Shown one piece after another: positions 47,101 through 57,041 of a stretch of DNA of 64,000 nucleotides. The stretch is taken from positions 1,984,001 through 2,048,000 of the forward strand of contig JARFVT010000013.1 of NCBI GenBank assembly GCA_036677425.1, written 5' to 3'. This DNA comes from JARFVT01 sp036677425 (lineage in GTDB: Bacteria > Pseudomonadota > Alphaproteobacteria > UBA8366 > Aestuariispiraceae). Every line of letters begins with the position of its first letter. Within the stretch, counting starts at the first letter, position 1. The notes beneath the pieces were generated by a model, which was given only the letters and a program-made list of their open reading frames with translations, was not told the origin of the DNA and made no database searches. A program made the translations under genes and the position numbers.

Positions 47101-47675
47101 GTAATAATATTACTAGTAATCAAGAAAGCGATGATTGGGGGCCTTTATCAAACCTTCCCGGCAATCCTTTCATGTGGATTTTGATAATTAGCGAATTAGT
47201 AGTTTTTGGTGCATTCTTCTTATCATTTGCCGTTGCAAGGTCGCTTGACCCTGAAACATTCATGGAATCACAAAATCATTTAGATCGCTTAGCAGGGGCG
47301 ATTAACACTATGGGTGTAATCACCAGAAGTTTAAGCGAAGCAGCAGCCGTGCGTGCTGGTATAGATAATGATTCTACCCGATCAAGATTATGGCTAGGGC
47401 TGGCATTTATGCTGGGTGTATTATTCCTTGCAGTAAAAATATCTGAATATCAAGCTAAATTGGCCTTGGGGTTTGATATTGAAACTAATGATTTTTTTAC
47501 CCTTTATTATTTAATAACTGCATTTCCTTTTATGCATGTTATTCTTGGGTTAATTATTTTGGCTATAGTTGCGGTAAAAAATTCAGTAGAAAATTTAGAA
47601 ACTGGCACGGCATTTTGGCATATGATCGATTTAATATGGGTCATTTTATTCCCGTTAATTTATTTATTAAGGTGA
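47097..47675 (+). CDS. norE: NorE, cytochrome c oxidase subunit III-like protein
   Basis: A 192-residue membrane protein with about five helices: PGNPFMWILIISELVVFGAFFLSF, LWLGLAFMLGVLFLAVK, ITAFPFMHVILGLIILAIV and the final HMIDLIWVILFPLIYLL. It is translationally coupled to norD. NorE improves NO reductase activity in Paracoccus but is not essential. Confidence 0.92.
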   Translation: MSNNITSNQESDDWGPLSNLPGNPFMWILIISELVVFGAFFLSFAVARSLDPETFMESQNHLDRLAGAINTMGVITRSLSEAAAVRAGIDNDSTRSRLWLGLAFMLGVLFLAVKISEYQAKLALGFDIETNDFFTLYYLITAFPFMHVILGLIILAIVAVKNSVENLETGTAFWHMIDLIWVILFPLIYLLR

Positions 47676-47945
47676 TATATGCAAATCAACCATCCTAGGC
47701 TAAGGAGCTATTAATTTGATGCAATTCTGTTTATCAGTAAGGCTTGTAGATACAAAAAAACAAGCGCAAGGATATGTTAGCATATTTGAGCATTGTTTTT
47801 GCGCTAAATGCACGCTTACTGAACCCGCTGGGCGGGGTAATATTCAGCTCTGGCGTTGTCGAAAAAACTTGAAAATCAGACGGTTTCTCGCGTTTCTTCT
47901 CCTATCCATAGCAAGAATATTACCTCCGCAGAACGGATTAAATTA
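47676..47945. other. Gap between norE and norF with locally GC-rich sequence
   Basis: 270 bases with no convincing gene. A 76-codon frame (47716-47946) and a TTG-started upstream extension of norF (from 47856) are both open, but neither has recognisable sequence. There is AAGGAG at about 47701. An inverted repeat AGCGCAA (47763-47769) / TTGCGCT (47799-47805) lies inside, and 47818-47860 is richer in GC than the surroundings. Confidence 0.4.
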
Positions 47946-48221
47946 ATGGATCCTAATCCTAGCTATAGATTGCTTTTCATCGTATGGTTATTATTATTAA
48001 TTTTGACCGCGGGAAGTATAATAACAGGGCATGTTAAAATGCCAACCCATCTTGATGACATATGGATTGCCGCCTTATTTTGCATAACTGCCATTAAGGC
48101 CTATGCTATTTTACGATGGTTTTTAAATTTACGCGCCGCAAGTTCAGGTTGGAACACGCTATTCATGGCTTATTTAATAATTTTATTATCATCCATATTT
48201 GCCATATCGGTTTTTATTTAA
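47946..48221 (+). CDS. norF: NorF-like protein, cytochrome c oxidase subunit IV family
   Basis: From ATG 47946 (MDPNPSYRLL) the product is 91 residues with three helices and the segment AILRWFLNLRAASSGWNTLF typical of prokaryotic COX4/NorF. TTG 47856 would add 30 residues of poor character. NorF works with NorE in NO reductase maturation or stability. It ends five bases before the convergent FAD oxidoreductase gene. Confidence 0.82.
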   Translation: MDPNPSYRLLFIVWLLLLILTAGSIITGHVKMPTHLDDIWIAALFCITAIKAYAILRWFLNLRAASSGWNTLFMAYLIILLSSIFAISVFI

Positions 48222-48226
48222 AATAA

Positions 48227-49540
48227 TTAATTGCTACGCCAAATATTTAATTCATCTTTTAAATAATTGGCAAAATAATATGCTTGGGCGGCGATTGGCC
48301 CTAATTTACCGCCAGCGAAATTAAGCTTAAATGGCTTGAATAACTGCAAATCCTTATCATTACCGCATATTGCCTTGGCTATAACTTCACCGCCCACAGT
48401 TGTAGTGGCAAGGCCATGACCGCCAAAACATGTATTAACCCATATATTTTCGTCTAATTGGCAAATCAACGGCATTTTATGTGCCGCATAACCCATAATG
48501 CCCGACCATGAATAATCAATTTTAATATGGCTTAATTGTGGATAGATACGTAACATATTTTGCCGCATTATATTGGCTATATTCTCAGGCTTTGCTGGAA
48601 AGGCAGTGATGCGCCCACCCCATATTATTCGCGTTGAACCATCGGGCAGCGGACGGTAATAATCGCATGAAATGCGTTGGTCTATGACACTATAATTTTT
48701 ATCGGTTATTTCTGATAACCCGCCCTTGCCAAGCGGTTCGGTTACCATCACATATGTGGTGATAGGTAATGTGGCGCGGCATATTTTTGGATATAGATTT
48801 TCAATATAACCGCTGCATGCAATGATAACATTATCGGCGATTATCCGCCCGCCATTGCATTTAATTATAATTTTACCATGTTGTTTTTTTATATCCAATG
48901 CGGGGCTGTTATCAAAAATATAGCCACCCTTATCAATCACCGCGCCCGCCAAGCCTAATGTTAAATTAAGTGGATGCAGATGAAATGCAGAATCGTCAAA
49001 AACGCCACAATGATAGGCCGTAGTTTTATAATGCTTTCTAACTTTTTCTTTATCCCAATAGATTAAATTCTCATCAAAATTTTTATTTAAAAAATCGATA
49101 TTATCTTGTATTTTTTTGCTATTATCCCAAAGGGAAGCGGTAAGATTGCCCTGAACCACGGGGCCGCAATCAATATTGTGATCTTTGATCCGCTGTTTTA
49201 TTAACCCCAATGCCGATGTTGTTAAGCCATGCAATAATTTTGCATGTTCTAAATTAGTTTTTTTAATAATATCTTTAATGCCGAGCGCATAACCGCTGCT
49301 GACAAAACCACCATTGCGCCCTGATGCACCCCAGCCAATTTGATTGGCTTCTAATAATGCCACTGGCCGCCTGTCATTATTTAACAAAGCAAGTGCGCTA
49401 TTAATTCCCGCCAAGCCACCACCAATGACACAATTTTCAACGATTAATTCTTCCGCACCAAATTTTTTAATCGTCAAATCATTGCGTGTTTTAGCATAAA
49501 TGCTATCGGGATATGGTTGATTATATTGTGTCATTAACAT
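48227..49540 (-). CDS. FAD-dependent amine oxidoreductase (DAO family, PuuB-like)
   Basis: A 437-residue oxidase. The dinucleotide motif is VIGGGLAGINSALALL followed by E at the end of strand two, then GWGASGRNGGFV, a hallmark of gamma-glutamylputrescine oxidase-like enzymes; the C-terminal FAD segment is NTCFGGHGLATTTVGG. Its start touches the gltB stop (TAATG). PuuB-type enzymes oxidise glutamylated polyamines, releasing reduced nitrogen that GltBD could assimilate; this link is inferred. ATG 49534 is an alternative start. Confidence 0.83.
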   Translation of the reverse strand: MLMTQYNQPYPDSIYAKTRNDLTIKKFGAEELIVENCVIGGGLAGINSALALLNNDRRPVALLEANQIGWGASGRNGGFVSSGYALGIKDIIKKTNLEHAKLLHGLTTSALGLIKQRIKDHNIDCGPVVQGNLTASLWDNSKKIQDNIDFLNKNFDENLIYWDKEKVRKHYKTTAYHCGVFDDSAFHLHPLNLTLGLAGAVIDKGGYIFDNSPALDIKKQHGKIIIKCNGGRIIADNVIIACSGYIENLYPKICRATLPITTYVMVTEPLGKGGLSEITDKNYSVIDQRISCDYYRPLPDGSTRIIWGGRITAFPAKPENIANIMRQNMLRIYPQLSHIKIDYSWSGIMGYAAHKMPLICQLDENIWVNTCFGGHGLATTTVGGEVIAKAICGNDKDLQLFKPFKLNFAGGKLGPIAAQAYYFANYLKDELNIWRSN

Positions 49541-52500
49541 TACTCTGCTGCTATCACCTCATCGGATAATGGATGTCTAAGTTTAGAAATAACTTCATAA
49601 GGAACAATATGCAAGAATTTACCACGCATTTTATCCCATTCAGATAGAATATTTTCCGCCCAATTAGAATGGGTTTCATTGTGATGCGCGGTGATCAAAT
49701 CATGGCATTCCTGCGCCCAAAAATCTGTATCAAGCCCTTGAATTTGTAATGTTTCTTGATTGATATTTTTAATGGCTGTACCGTCCATATCTAAAATAAA
49801 AGCCATGCCGCCCGTCATGCCAGCGCCAAAATTATCACCAATATTGCCCAAGATCATCACACGACCGCCAGTCATATATTCACAACCATTTGAGCCACAA
49901 GCCTCCACAACCGTTGTTGCACCTGAATTTCTGACGCTAAATCTCTCGCCTGCTTGACCAGCAGCATATAGATAACCCGATGTTGCACCATAAAGGCATG
50001 TATTGCCGATGATTGCATTTTTATGACTTGCAAGTGGGCTGGTGGTGATTGGCCTAATAACAATTGTGCCGCCTGATAATCCTTTGCCGACATAATCATT
50101 GCTATCGCCAAGAATTTCTAATTTCAAACCCTGCACGGCAAATGCACCCAATGATTGGCCTGCTGAACCGCGTAGTCGTACGGTTAAATGATCAGCTTTA
50201 AGGCCTGTCATGCCAAATTGGCGAGTAATTTTTGAGCTGATTTTTGTACCAATCGCCCGATATGTATTGCGTATATTATATTGCAATTGTATTTTTTCGC
50301 AATGATTAAATAATGATGCTGCGTCTTCTATCATTTGTTTATCTAATGTTTCTGGAACTTCATTACGACCAACAACCGTGCAAGTCATTGAACCAGTACC
50401 GAAATCGGCCTGTGCCAAGATAGAATTTAAATCTAAATCATCCAAATGCGGCGCACCACGGCTAACCTGTTTCAATAAATCTGTCCGTCCAACCACATCT
50501 TTTAATGATCGAACCCCTAATTGTGAAAGTATTTCACGTATTTCTTCGGCAATGAAGCTAAATAGGTTAATTACTTTTTCTGGCGAGCCTTTGAAGTTTT
50601 TAATCAAATCTTCATCTTGTGTACATACACCAACAGGACATGTATTGGAATGGCATTGACGTACCATAATACAACCAAGTGCCACAAGACTTGCCGTGCC
50701 GATACCATATTCTTCTGCGCCAAGCATGGCGGCAATCACCACATCACGCCCAGTTTTAATACCACCATCGGTGCGTAATTTAATTTTACCGCGCAATCCA
50801 TTTAATGATAAAACCTGATGCACTTCGGCCAGACCCATTTCCCATGGCAATCCCACATGTTTTATGCTCGATTGTGGACTTGCCCCCGTACCACCCGAAT
50901 GACCCGATATTAAAATCGTGTCCGCATGTGCCTTGGCAACACCAGCGGCGATTGTCCCAATACCTGCGCGCGCAACTAATTTCACACAAACCCGCGCATC
51001 GGGATTAATTTGTTTAAGATCATAAATCAATTGCGCCAAATCTTCGATAGAATATATATCATGATGCGGCGGCGGGCTGATTAATGTAACGCCTTCGGTT
51101 GAATGGCGTAATTTTGCAATTAATTTTGAGACTTTAAAACCGGGTAATTGCCCGCCCTCGCCTGGTTTTGCGCCCTGTGCCATTTTAATTTCAATTTCAC
51201 GGCAATTATTTAAATATTCAGCTGTAACACCAAATCTACCGCTGGCAACTTGCTTAATAGCACTTGAGCGATTATCACCATTTTCTTTTGGCTTATAACG
51301 GGATGGATCTTCGCCACCTTCGCCAGAATCAGACATAGCGCCAATCCTGTTCATGGCAATTGATATGGTTTCATGGGCAATCGCACTAAGTGCGCCCAAT
51401 GATATACCGGGGGCAACCAAACATTTCCTAATCGCAGTAATAGATTCCACATCATCAACGGAAATTGGGCTATCTTTTGCTTCAAAATCCAAAAGGTCAC
51501 GCAGAGCTATGGGCGGTAGTTTTCTTGTGCCTTCGGCATATTGGCGATATATGGCGTATGAATCGCTGCTAACTGCTTTTTGCAATTTGGATATTAATTC
51601 CCCGCCCCACGCATGGGCTTCGCTGCCATGGCGATAACGATAAAAGCCACCAACTGGCAAGATGGTTGCAATATCATTTGCATATATCAAATCATGTTGA
51701 TCGCAAATTTGTTTTTCAATCCCGCTTAGGCCAATGCCTGATATGCGGCTAGGCAAGCCTGGGAAAAATTCCATCGCCAAGGCACGAGATAGGCCTACCG
51801 CTTCAAAATTATAACCACCACGATATGAATTAATAACTGATATACCCATTTTTGCCATTATTTTAAGCAAGCCATCTTCAATAGATTTTTTATATCGCGC
51901 CATGCATGTTTCAATATCTAAATCACCAAATAACCCCGCCTTATGGCGTTTTGCAATTGCTTCTAATGTTAAATATGCATTGATTGCGGTAACACCAACC
52001 CCAATTAAAACTGCATAATAATGCACGTCTAATGCCTCTGCCGTACGTACATTTAATGACGTAAATGTACGTAATTCACATGCAACTAAATGCGTATGTA
52101 TTGCACCTGCGGCCAATATCATTGGGATACGCACGCGCTGTTCATCGATATTATCATCATGCAAAACCAAATGCACTGCACCGCGCCTTACTGCTTCTTC
52201 AGCTTGTGCCTGAATTATATATAACGCATCACGCAAGGCATTAGCGCTTAATTTAGGGTTAAAACTGCAATCAATATCACCGATATTAGCACCAATATAT
52301 TGGCGCATTGCCGCATAATCACCATTTAATAATACTGGTGATTCCAATTGTAAAATCTTTAATTGATGCGCCTCTTCCTCTAAAATATTACCTAAATTAC
52401 CCAATCTTGTCCGCAGGCTCATAACATGGCGTTCGCGCAATGAATCAATCGGCGGGTTGGTTACTTGGGAAAAATTTTGCCTGAAATAATGATGCAAGCT

Positions 52501-54066
52501 ACGGTATTTTGTGCTTAATACGGCAATTGGCGTATCATCGCCCATAGATCCCGTTGCTTCTTTTGCCGACATAATCATTGGATGCAGAATTAATTCAATA
52601 TCTTCCATATTGCGGCCAACGGATATTTCCATCTGGCACATTTTTTCTGCATTCATTTGACCGACAATCCCTGCGCCAATTCCTTTTAATTGATCAAGGG
52701 TGGTGATATTTTTTACCCATTCACCAAATGGTGCAAGCCCAGATACATGATCTTTAAGTTCCATATCATTATATAATTTACCTTCATGCAGATTAACCGC
52801 AATCATTTGCCCTGGTCCTACCATGCCCTTTTTAACCACAGTATTTTCATTGGTTTTCACCATGCCAACTTCTGATCCAACAATTAACAAACCATCACCA
52901 GTTATGACATAACGCAATGGCCGCAAGCCATTACGATCAAGCCCCGCCACCAGCCAAGCATCGCTATAAGCACAAATTGCCGCAGGCCCATCCCATGGTT
53001 CCATCACCCCATTAGCATATGCATAAAAATCTTTATGCGCCTGTGGCATTGATGTTGAATGCTCCCATGCTTCGGGAATAAGCAATGATTTTACTTCGGG
53101 TAAATTACGTTTAGTACGCACCAATGCCTCAAACACCGCATCAAGGGCGGCGCTATCGGAGCTTCCTGGTTGTATTATTGGTTTTATATCCTGTACATTT
53201 GATGAGAAAACAGGATCATCCATTTGCGGTTCATGGCATTTCATCCAATTAACATTACCACGCAATGTATTGATTTCACCATTATGCGCCAAAATTCTAA
53301 ATGGTTGTGCCAATGACCATGCAGGGAAAGTATTGGTTGAGTAACGTTGATGATATATAACAAAATTTGACGTGAATAATTCATCCATTAGGTCAGGATA
53401 AAAGACGGTTAATTCTTCAGCCAAAAATAAACCTTTATAAATTATTGAGCGACAACTAAACGAACATATATATGCCTCCGTCAGGTTTTCTGCTAAAATC
53501 ATTTTTTCGATACGGCGGCGGATTATATATAGGTCAACTTCGAATTGATCATTATTAACTTCACGAGCATTTTTTACTAAAATCTGTTCGATCTCTGGCC
53601 TTGTTGAATTACCTTTATCGCCAATAACCGCGATATTAACCGGTACTTGCCGCCAACCATAAATATGATGCCCCATATTAATAATTTCTGATTCGATAAT
53701 TTGACGTACGCGTTCTTGTTTATCTAAATCCGTGCGCGGCAAAAACACCTGCCCAACTGCCAAATGCCCTTCGCCAGATTCTTGCCCCATGCGGCGCAAA
53801 TGTGATTTAAAAAAGGCCTGTGGAATTTGCAAATGAATTCCTGTACCATCGCCCGTTTTGCCATCCGCATCAACCGCACCACGATGCCAAAGCTGTTTTA
53901 ATGCATCAATTCCCGCGACAACCACATCGCGTCTTGGCTTGCCGTCGATGCTGGCCACCATGCCAACACCACAATTTGCCGTTTCACTTTCTGGCAAATA
54001 CATGCCTTCTTTTGCTAAATATTTCGCTTGATTAAGGTGGCGATTTAAGTCGAATTTATTTCCCAT
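49540..54066 (-). CDS. gltB: Glutamate synthase large subunit
   Basis: A 1508-residue enzyme from ATG 54066 (MGNKFDLNRHL); a longer frame reaches 54093. After a propeptide the N-terminal nucleophile is Cys32 (NCGVGMVASIDG). Then come the glutaminase domain, central domain, FMN/3Fe-4S synthase domain (HSGGTGASPQSSIKH; CIMVRQCHSNTCPVGVC) and the C-terminal beta-helix (GATSGYLYAAGQAGERF). It makes two glutamates from glutamine and 2-oxoglutarate. Transcribed after gltD, 13 bases away. Confidence 0.96.
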   Translation of the reverse strand: MGNKFDLNRHLNQAKYLAKEGMYLPESETANCGVGMVASIDGKPRRDVVVAGIDALKQLWHRGAVDADGKTGDGTGIHLQIPQAFFKSHLRRMGQESGEGHLAVGQVFLPRTDLDKQERVRQIIESEIINMGHHIYGWRQVPVNIAVIGDKGNSTRPEIEQILVKNAREVNNDQFEVDLYIIRRRIEKMILAENLTEAYICSFSCRSIIYKGLFLAEELTVFYPDLMDELFTSNFVIYHQRYSTNTFPAWSLAQPFRILAHNGEINTLRGNVNWMKCHEPQMDDPVFSSNVQDIKPIIQPGSSDSAALDAVFEALVRTKRNLPEVKSLLIPEAWEHSTSMPQAHKDFYAYANGVMEPWDGPAAICAYSDAWLVAGLDRNGLRPLRYVITGDGLLIVGSEVGMVKTNENTVVKKGMVGPGQMIAVNLHEGKLYNDMELKDHVSGLAPFGEWVKNITTLDQLKGIGAGIVGQMNAEKMCQMEISVGRNMEDIELILHPMIMSAKEATGSMGDDTPIAVLSTKYRSLHHYFRQNFSQVTNPPIDSLRERHVMSLRTRLGNLGNILEEEAHQLKILQLESPVLLNGDYAAMRQYIGANIGDIDCSFNPKLSANALRDALYIIQAQAEEAVRRGAVHLVLHDDNIDEQRVRIPMILAAGAIHTHLVACELRTFTSLNVRTAEALDVHYYAVLIGVGVTAINAYLTLEAIAKRHKAGLFGDLDIETCMARYKKSIEDGLLKIMAKMGISVINSYRGGYNFEAVGLSRALAMEFFPGLPSRISGIGLSGIEKQICDQHDLIYANDIATILPVGGFYRYRHGSEAHAWGGELISKLQKAVSSDSYAIYRQYAEGTRKLPPIALRDLLDFEAKDSPISVDDVESITAIRKCLVAPGISLGALSAIAHETISIAMNRIGAMSDSGEGGEDPSRYKPKENGDNRSSAIKQVASGRFGVTAEYLNNCREIEIKMAQGAKPGEGGQLPGFKVSKLIAKLRHSTEGVTLISPPPHHDIYSIEDLAQLIYDLKQINPDARVCVKLVARAGIGTIAAGVAKAHADTILISGHSGGTGASPQSSIKHVGLPWEMGLAEVHQVLSLNGLRGKIKLRTDGGIKTGRDVVIAAMLGAEEYGIGTASLVALGCIMVRQCHSNTCPVGVCTQDEDLIKNFKGSPEKVINLFSFIAEEIREILSQLGVRSLKDVVGRTDLLKQVSRGAPHLDDLDLNSILAQADFGTGSMTCTVVGRNEVPETLDKQMIEDAASLFNHCEKIQLQYNIRNTYRAIGTKISSKITRQFGMTGLKADHLTVRLRGSAGQSLGAFAVQGLKLEILGDSNDYVGKGLSGGTIVIRPITTSPLASHKNAIIGNTCLYGATSGYLYAAGQAGERFSVRNSGATTVVEACGSNGCEYMTGGRVMILGNIGDNFGAGMTGGMAFILDMDGTAIKNINQETLQIQGLDTDFWAQECHDLITAHHNETHSNWAENILSEWDKMRGKFLHIVPYEVISKLRHPLSDEVIAAE

Positions 54067-54079
54067 AATTTTTATACCC

Positions 54080-55543
54080 TTAAGTCGAAGCATTATCTGA
54101 AGTAATTGTTTCTTTTTGATTATTATTTTTATGCGATAAATATTTATCTATATTAACTGCGGCATCTTGCCCATCGCGAATGGCCCATACCACCAAACTT
54201 GCGCCGCGAACAATATCGCCAATGGCAAAAACACCGTCTAAATTGGTCATCGATGTTTGATGATTAACCTTTATTGTTCCCCATTTGGTAATTGGCAATT
54301 TTTTACAATCAAAATAATTTGGTAAATCTTCTGGATCAAAGCCTAACGCCATGATAGCCATATCAGCATTATATATTTTTTCTGAACCCTCTATTATTTT
54401 TGGACTGCGCCTTCCGGTTATATCAGGCGTACCAAGCCGCATGGATATAGCCTCCACCGCTGTTAATTTTTTATCCTTACCGATAAATTTGCTTGGCGCG
54501 GCAAGCCATATAAATTCAACGCCTTCTTCCTCGGCATTTTTAACTTCACGAATAGAACCAGGCATATTATCTTTATCACGGCGATATAAACATTTTGCCG
54601 ATTTTGCCCCCTGCCTTATGGCGGTTCGCAGACAATCCATCGCCGTATCGCCGCCACCTATTACAATTATATTTTTGCCCTTAGCGTTTAAATTACCATT
54701 ATCATATTGGGCAACATTATCACCCAATCCTTTACGGTTGCTGGCGGTTAAATAATCCATTGCGGGGATAATATTTTCCATATCATCGCCTGCTAAATTA
54801 AGATTTCTGGCCTTATAAACCCCAGTTGCGATAATTATTGCATCATGTTTTTTACGAATATCAGAAAATTTAACACCGCCACCAATATCACAATTCAAAT
54901 GAAATATAATGCCACTATCGACAAGTAACTGCACACGGCGTTGGACGATTTCTTTTTCTAATTTAAAACTTGGAATGCCATAAATCAATAATCCACCAGC
55001 ACGATCATAACGATCATAAATATGCACCTGATATCCTTTGCGAAATAATTTCTCCGCCGCCGCCATGCCGCCTGGCCCTGCACCAATTATTGCCACAGAT
55101 TTAGTTGATTTTTTAGATTGAACGATAGGCTTCACCCAACCGTTATCCCATGCGCTATCGGTGATATATTTTTCCACCGCACCAATCGTTACATTGCCAT
55201 GACCAGATGTTTCAATAACACAATTACCTTCGCATAGGCGGTCTTGCGGACATATACGTCCACAAATTTCTGGCATGCTGTTGGTGCTGCTGGATAATTC
55301 ATATGCTTCGCGCAAACGCCCTTCGGCAGTTAGCATTAACCAATCAGGTATATTATTATGCAATGGGCAATGAATTTGGCAAAATGGCACGCCACATTGC
55401 GAACAACGGCTTGATTGTGATGCGGCATTATTAATATTATAGCGATCATATATTTCTTGAAAATCTTCACCGCGTAATTCTGCTTGCCTTTTTCTTGGCA
55501 TTTTACGCTCAAGAGTTACAAATTTTAACATTTTTTCAGTCAT
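54080..55543 (-). CDS. gltD: Glutamate synthase small subunit (NADPH)
   Basis: A 487-residue flavoprotein. N-terminal 4Fe-4S ligands: CSQCGVPFCQIHCPLHNNIP and CGRICPQDRLCEGNC. FAD site AIIGAGPGGMAAAEKL, NADPH site VIGGGDTAMDCLRTA, and the final FAIGDIVRGASLVVWAI. It passes electrons from NADPH to GltB. First gene of the gltD-gltB-oxidoreductase group. Confidence 0.96.
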   Translation of the reverse strand: MTEKMLKFVTLERKMPRKRQAELRGEDFQEIYDRYNINNAASQSSRCSQCGVPFCQIHCPLHNNIPDWLMLTAEGRLREAYELSSSTNSMPEICGRICPQDRLCEGNCVIETSGHGNVTIGAVEKYITDSAWDNGWVKPIVQSKKSTKSVAIIGAGPGGMAAAEKLFRKGYQVHIYDRYDRAGGLLIYGIPSFKLEKEIVQRRVQLLVDSGIIFHLNCDIGGGVKFSDIRKKHDAIIIATGVYKARNLNLAGDDMENIIPAMDYLTASNRKGLGDNVAQYDNGNLNAKGKNIIVIGGGDTAMDCLRTAIRQGAKSAKCLYRRDKDNMPGSIREVKNAEEEGVEFIWLAAPSKFIGKDKKLTAVEAISMRLGTPDITGRRSPKIIEGSEKIYNADMAIMALGFDPEDLPNYFDCKKLPITKWGTIKVNHQTSMTNLDGVFAIGDIVRGASLVVWAIRDGQDAAVNIDKYLSHKNNNQKETITSDNAST

Positions 55544-55815
55544 TCACCACCCAATTATTTATTATAATTTATCATAATAAATAATATATGCTATTTAATA
55601 TGGTGTTTTCCAGCAAAAACGCGATATAGTTAGCATTCGTTTACTAGTTTATACAAAGCCTAATGTTTATTATAAAGCAAACTAAATATTTAATCTTTAT
55701 TTATAAAATTAGTACATAAACTGTACCATATTTAGAACTTGTTTAGTTATAAAATTAGGTGCATGGAATCAAAAAAACTGTTATGGTTAACTTTCAATAA
55801 ATCAGGAATATAAAA

Positions 55816-56583
55816 TTGGCACTATACCATATATTAATATTAGCCCTAATACAGGGTATAACTGAATTTTTACCCATTAGTTCATCTGGGCATTTGGTTT
55901 TAAGCAGCCAGTTCTTAAATTTACCAGATCAGGGTATAGCCATCGATGTAGCAATGCATCTTGGTACAGTTTTGGCTGTTATTATATATTTTTGGCATGA
56001 TATTTGGCAGATGTTAACCGATTTAATCAAAGCTTTAGTTGGGCGGCGCGGCGGGCAGGTTAAATTATTAGCAAATATTATAGTTGCTACCATTCCTGTT
56101 GCCGCAGCGGGATATTTTTTATTCGATATGGCATCTGTCCTTTTCCGCGACATCGAAATAATTGCGTGGGCGACCATTGGCTTTGGTATATTATTATGGA
56201 TATCAGATAGAATTGGCATGACCTTAAGGCGTATGGAGCATATTGGCTTTATTGGTGCATTTTTAATAGGTTGCGCACAAGTTCTTGCGCTTATTCCTGG
56301 GACAAGCAGGTCAGGTATAACTATAACTGCGGCACGATTATTAGGCGTGGAACGGCCTGATGCTACTAAATTCTCCATGTTATTATCCATACCAACAATA
56401 ATTGGTGCTGGTATTTTAACTTTTCTAAAACTTGAAGGTAGCCATCAACAACTATTAAACCAAGATGCAATGATTGCCTTTGCAGTTGCATTTATTTCTG
56501 GCTTGATTTCCATATTTTTTCTAATGTCTATGGTGCGTAAATCTGGTTTTGGAATATTTGCCATATACCGTATTATACTATGA
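55816..56583 (+). CDS. uppP: Undecaprenyl-diphosphatase (UppP/BacA)
   Basis: A 255-residue membrane enzyme that recycles the undecaprenyl carrier for peptidoglycan and polysaccharide export. Motifs: GITEFLPISSSGHLVL, and LIPGTSRSGITITAARLLG. The start is TTG, with AGGAAT nine bases upstream; no in-frame ATG precedes the conserved N-terminus. It overlaps the next gene by four bases (ATGA). Confidence 0.93.
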   Translation: MALYHILILALIQGITEFLPISSSGHLVLSSQFLNLPDQGIAIDVAMHLGTVLAVIIYFWHDIWQMLTDLIKALVGRRGGQVKLLANIIVATIPVAAAGYFLFDMASVLFRDIEIIAWATIGFGILLWISDRIGMTLRRMEHIGFIGAFLIGCAQVLALIPGTSRSGITITAARLLGVERPDATKFSMLLSIPTIIGAGILTFLKLEGSHQQLLNQDAMIAFAVAFISGLISIFFLMSMVRKSGFGIFAIYRIIL

Positions 56584-56918
56584 TTAGACTTACTTTATTG
56601 GGTCTATATCTAATATGGTTATTAGTTTTCATAATCATGAAATTTGCTAAGCTTGGAACTATCCTTGGTGGGTTCTATTGGCTATTTGAACTTGCTTGGG
56701 ATGAATTAAATATATTATATTCGCTAGCTTTATTATTAATAGGTGGATTTACCATTGGGGTTTTATTGGATATTTTTTATAAATCGCATATTGTTTCATC
56801 TATAAAACACAATGATGCCCGCAATACGGCCTATGATGATATAAATACAAAAAAACAGGCATATATGGCTAAGCTTCAACAAAGAAAAGCCAATTCAAAA
56901 GATAAAAACATACTTTAA
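56580..56918 (+). CDS. Hypothetical small membrane protein
   Basis: A 112-residue protein with two or three hydrophobic segments (about 4-30 and 45-68) and a charged C-terminal tail (KKQAYMAKLQQRKANSKDK). It is translationally coupled to uppP. I do not recognise the family; a link with cell envelope lipid carriers is suggested only by position. Confidence 0.6.
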   Translation: MIRLTLLGLYLIWLLVFIIMKFAKLGTILGGFYWLFELAWDELNILYSLALLLIGGFTIGVLLDIFYKSHIVSSIKHNDARNTAYDDINTKKQAYMAKLQQRKANSKDKNIL

Positions 56919-57041
56919 TAATCAAAAATATTGCGATGCTATATATGATTAATTGTGCAATGCAGCATTTTACTTGCCTTTGGTTATAATGCGGATTAAG
57001 ATGTCAATGAATAAGACAATTAATAGTTAAGGATTAGATTT

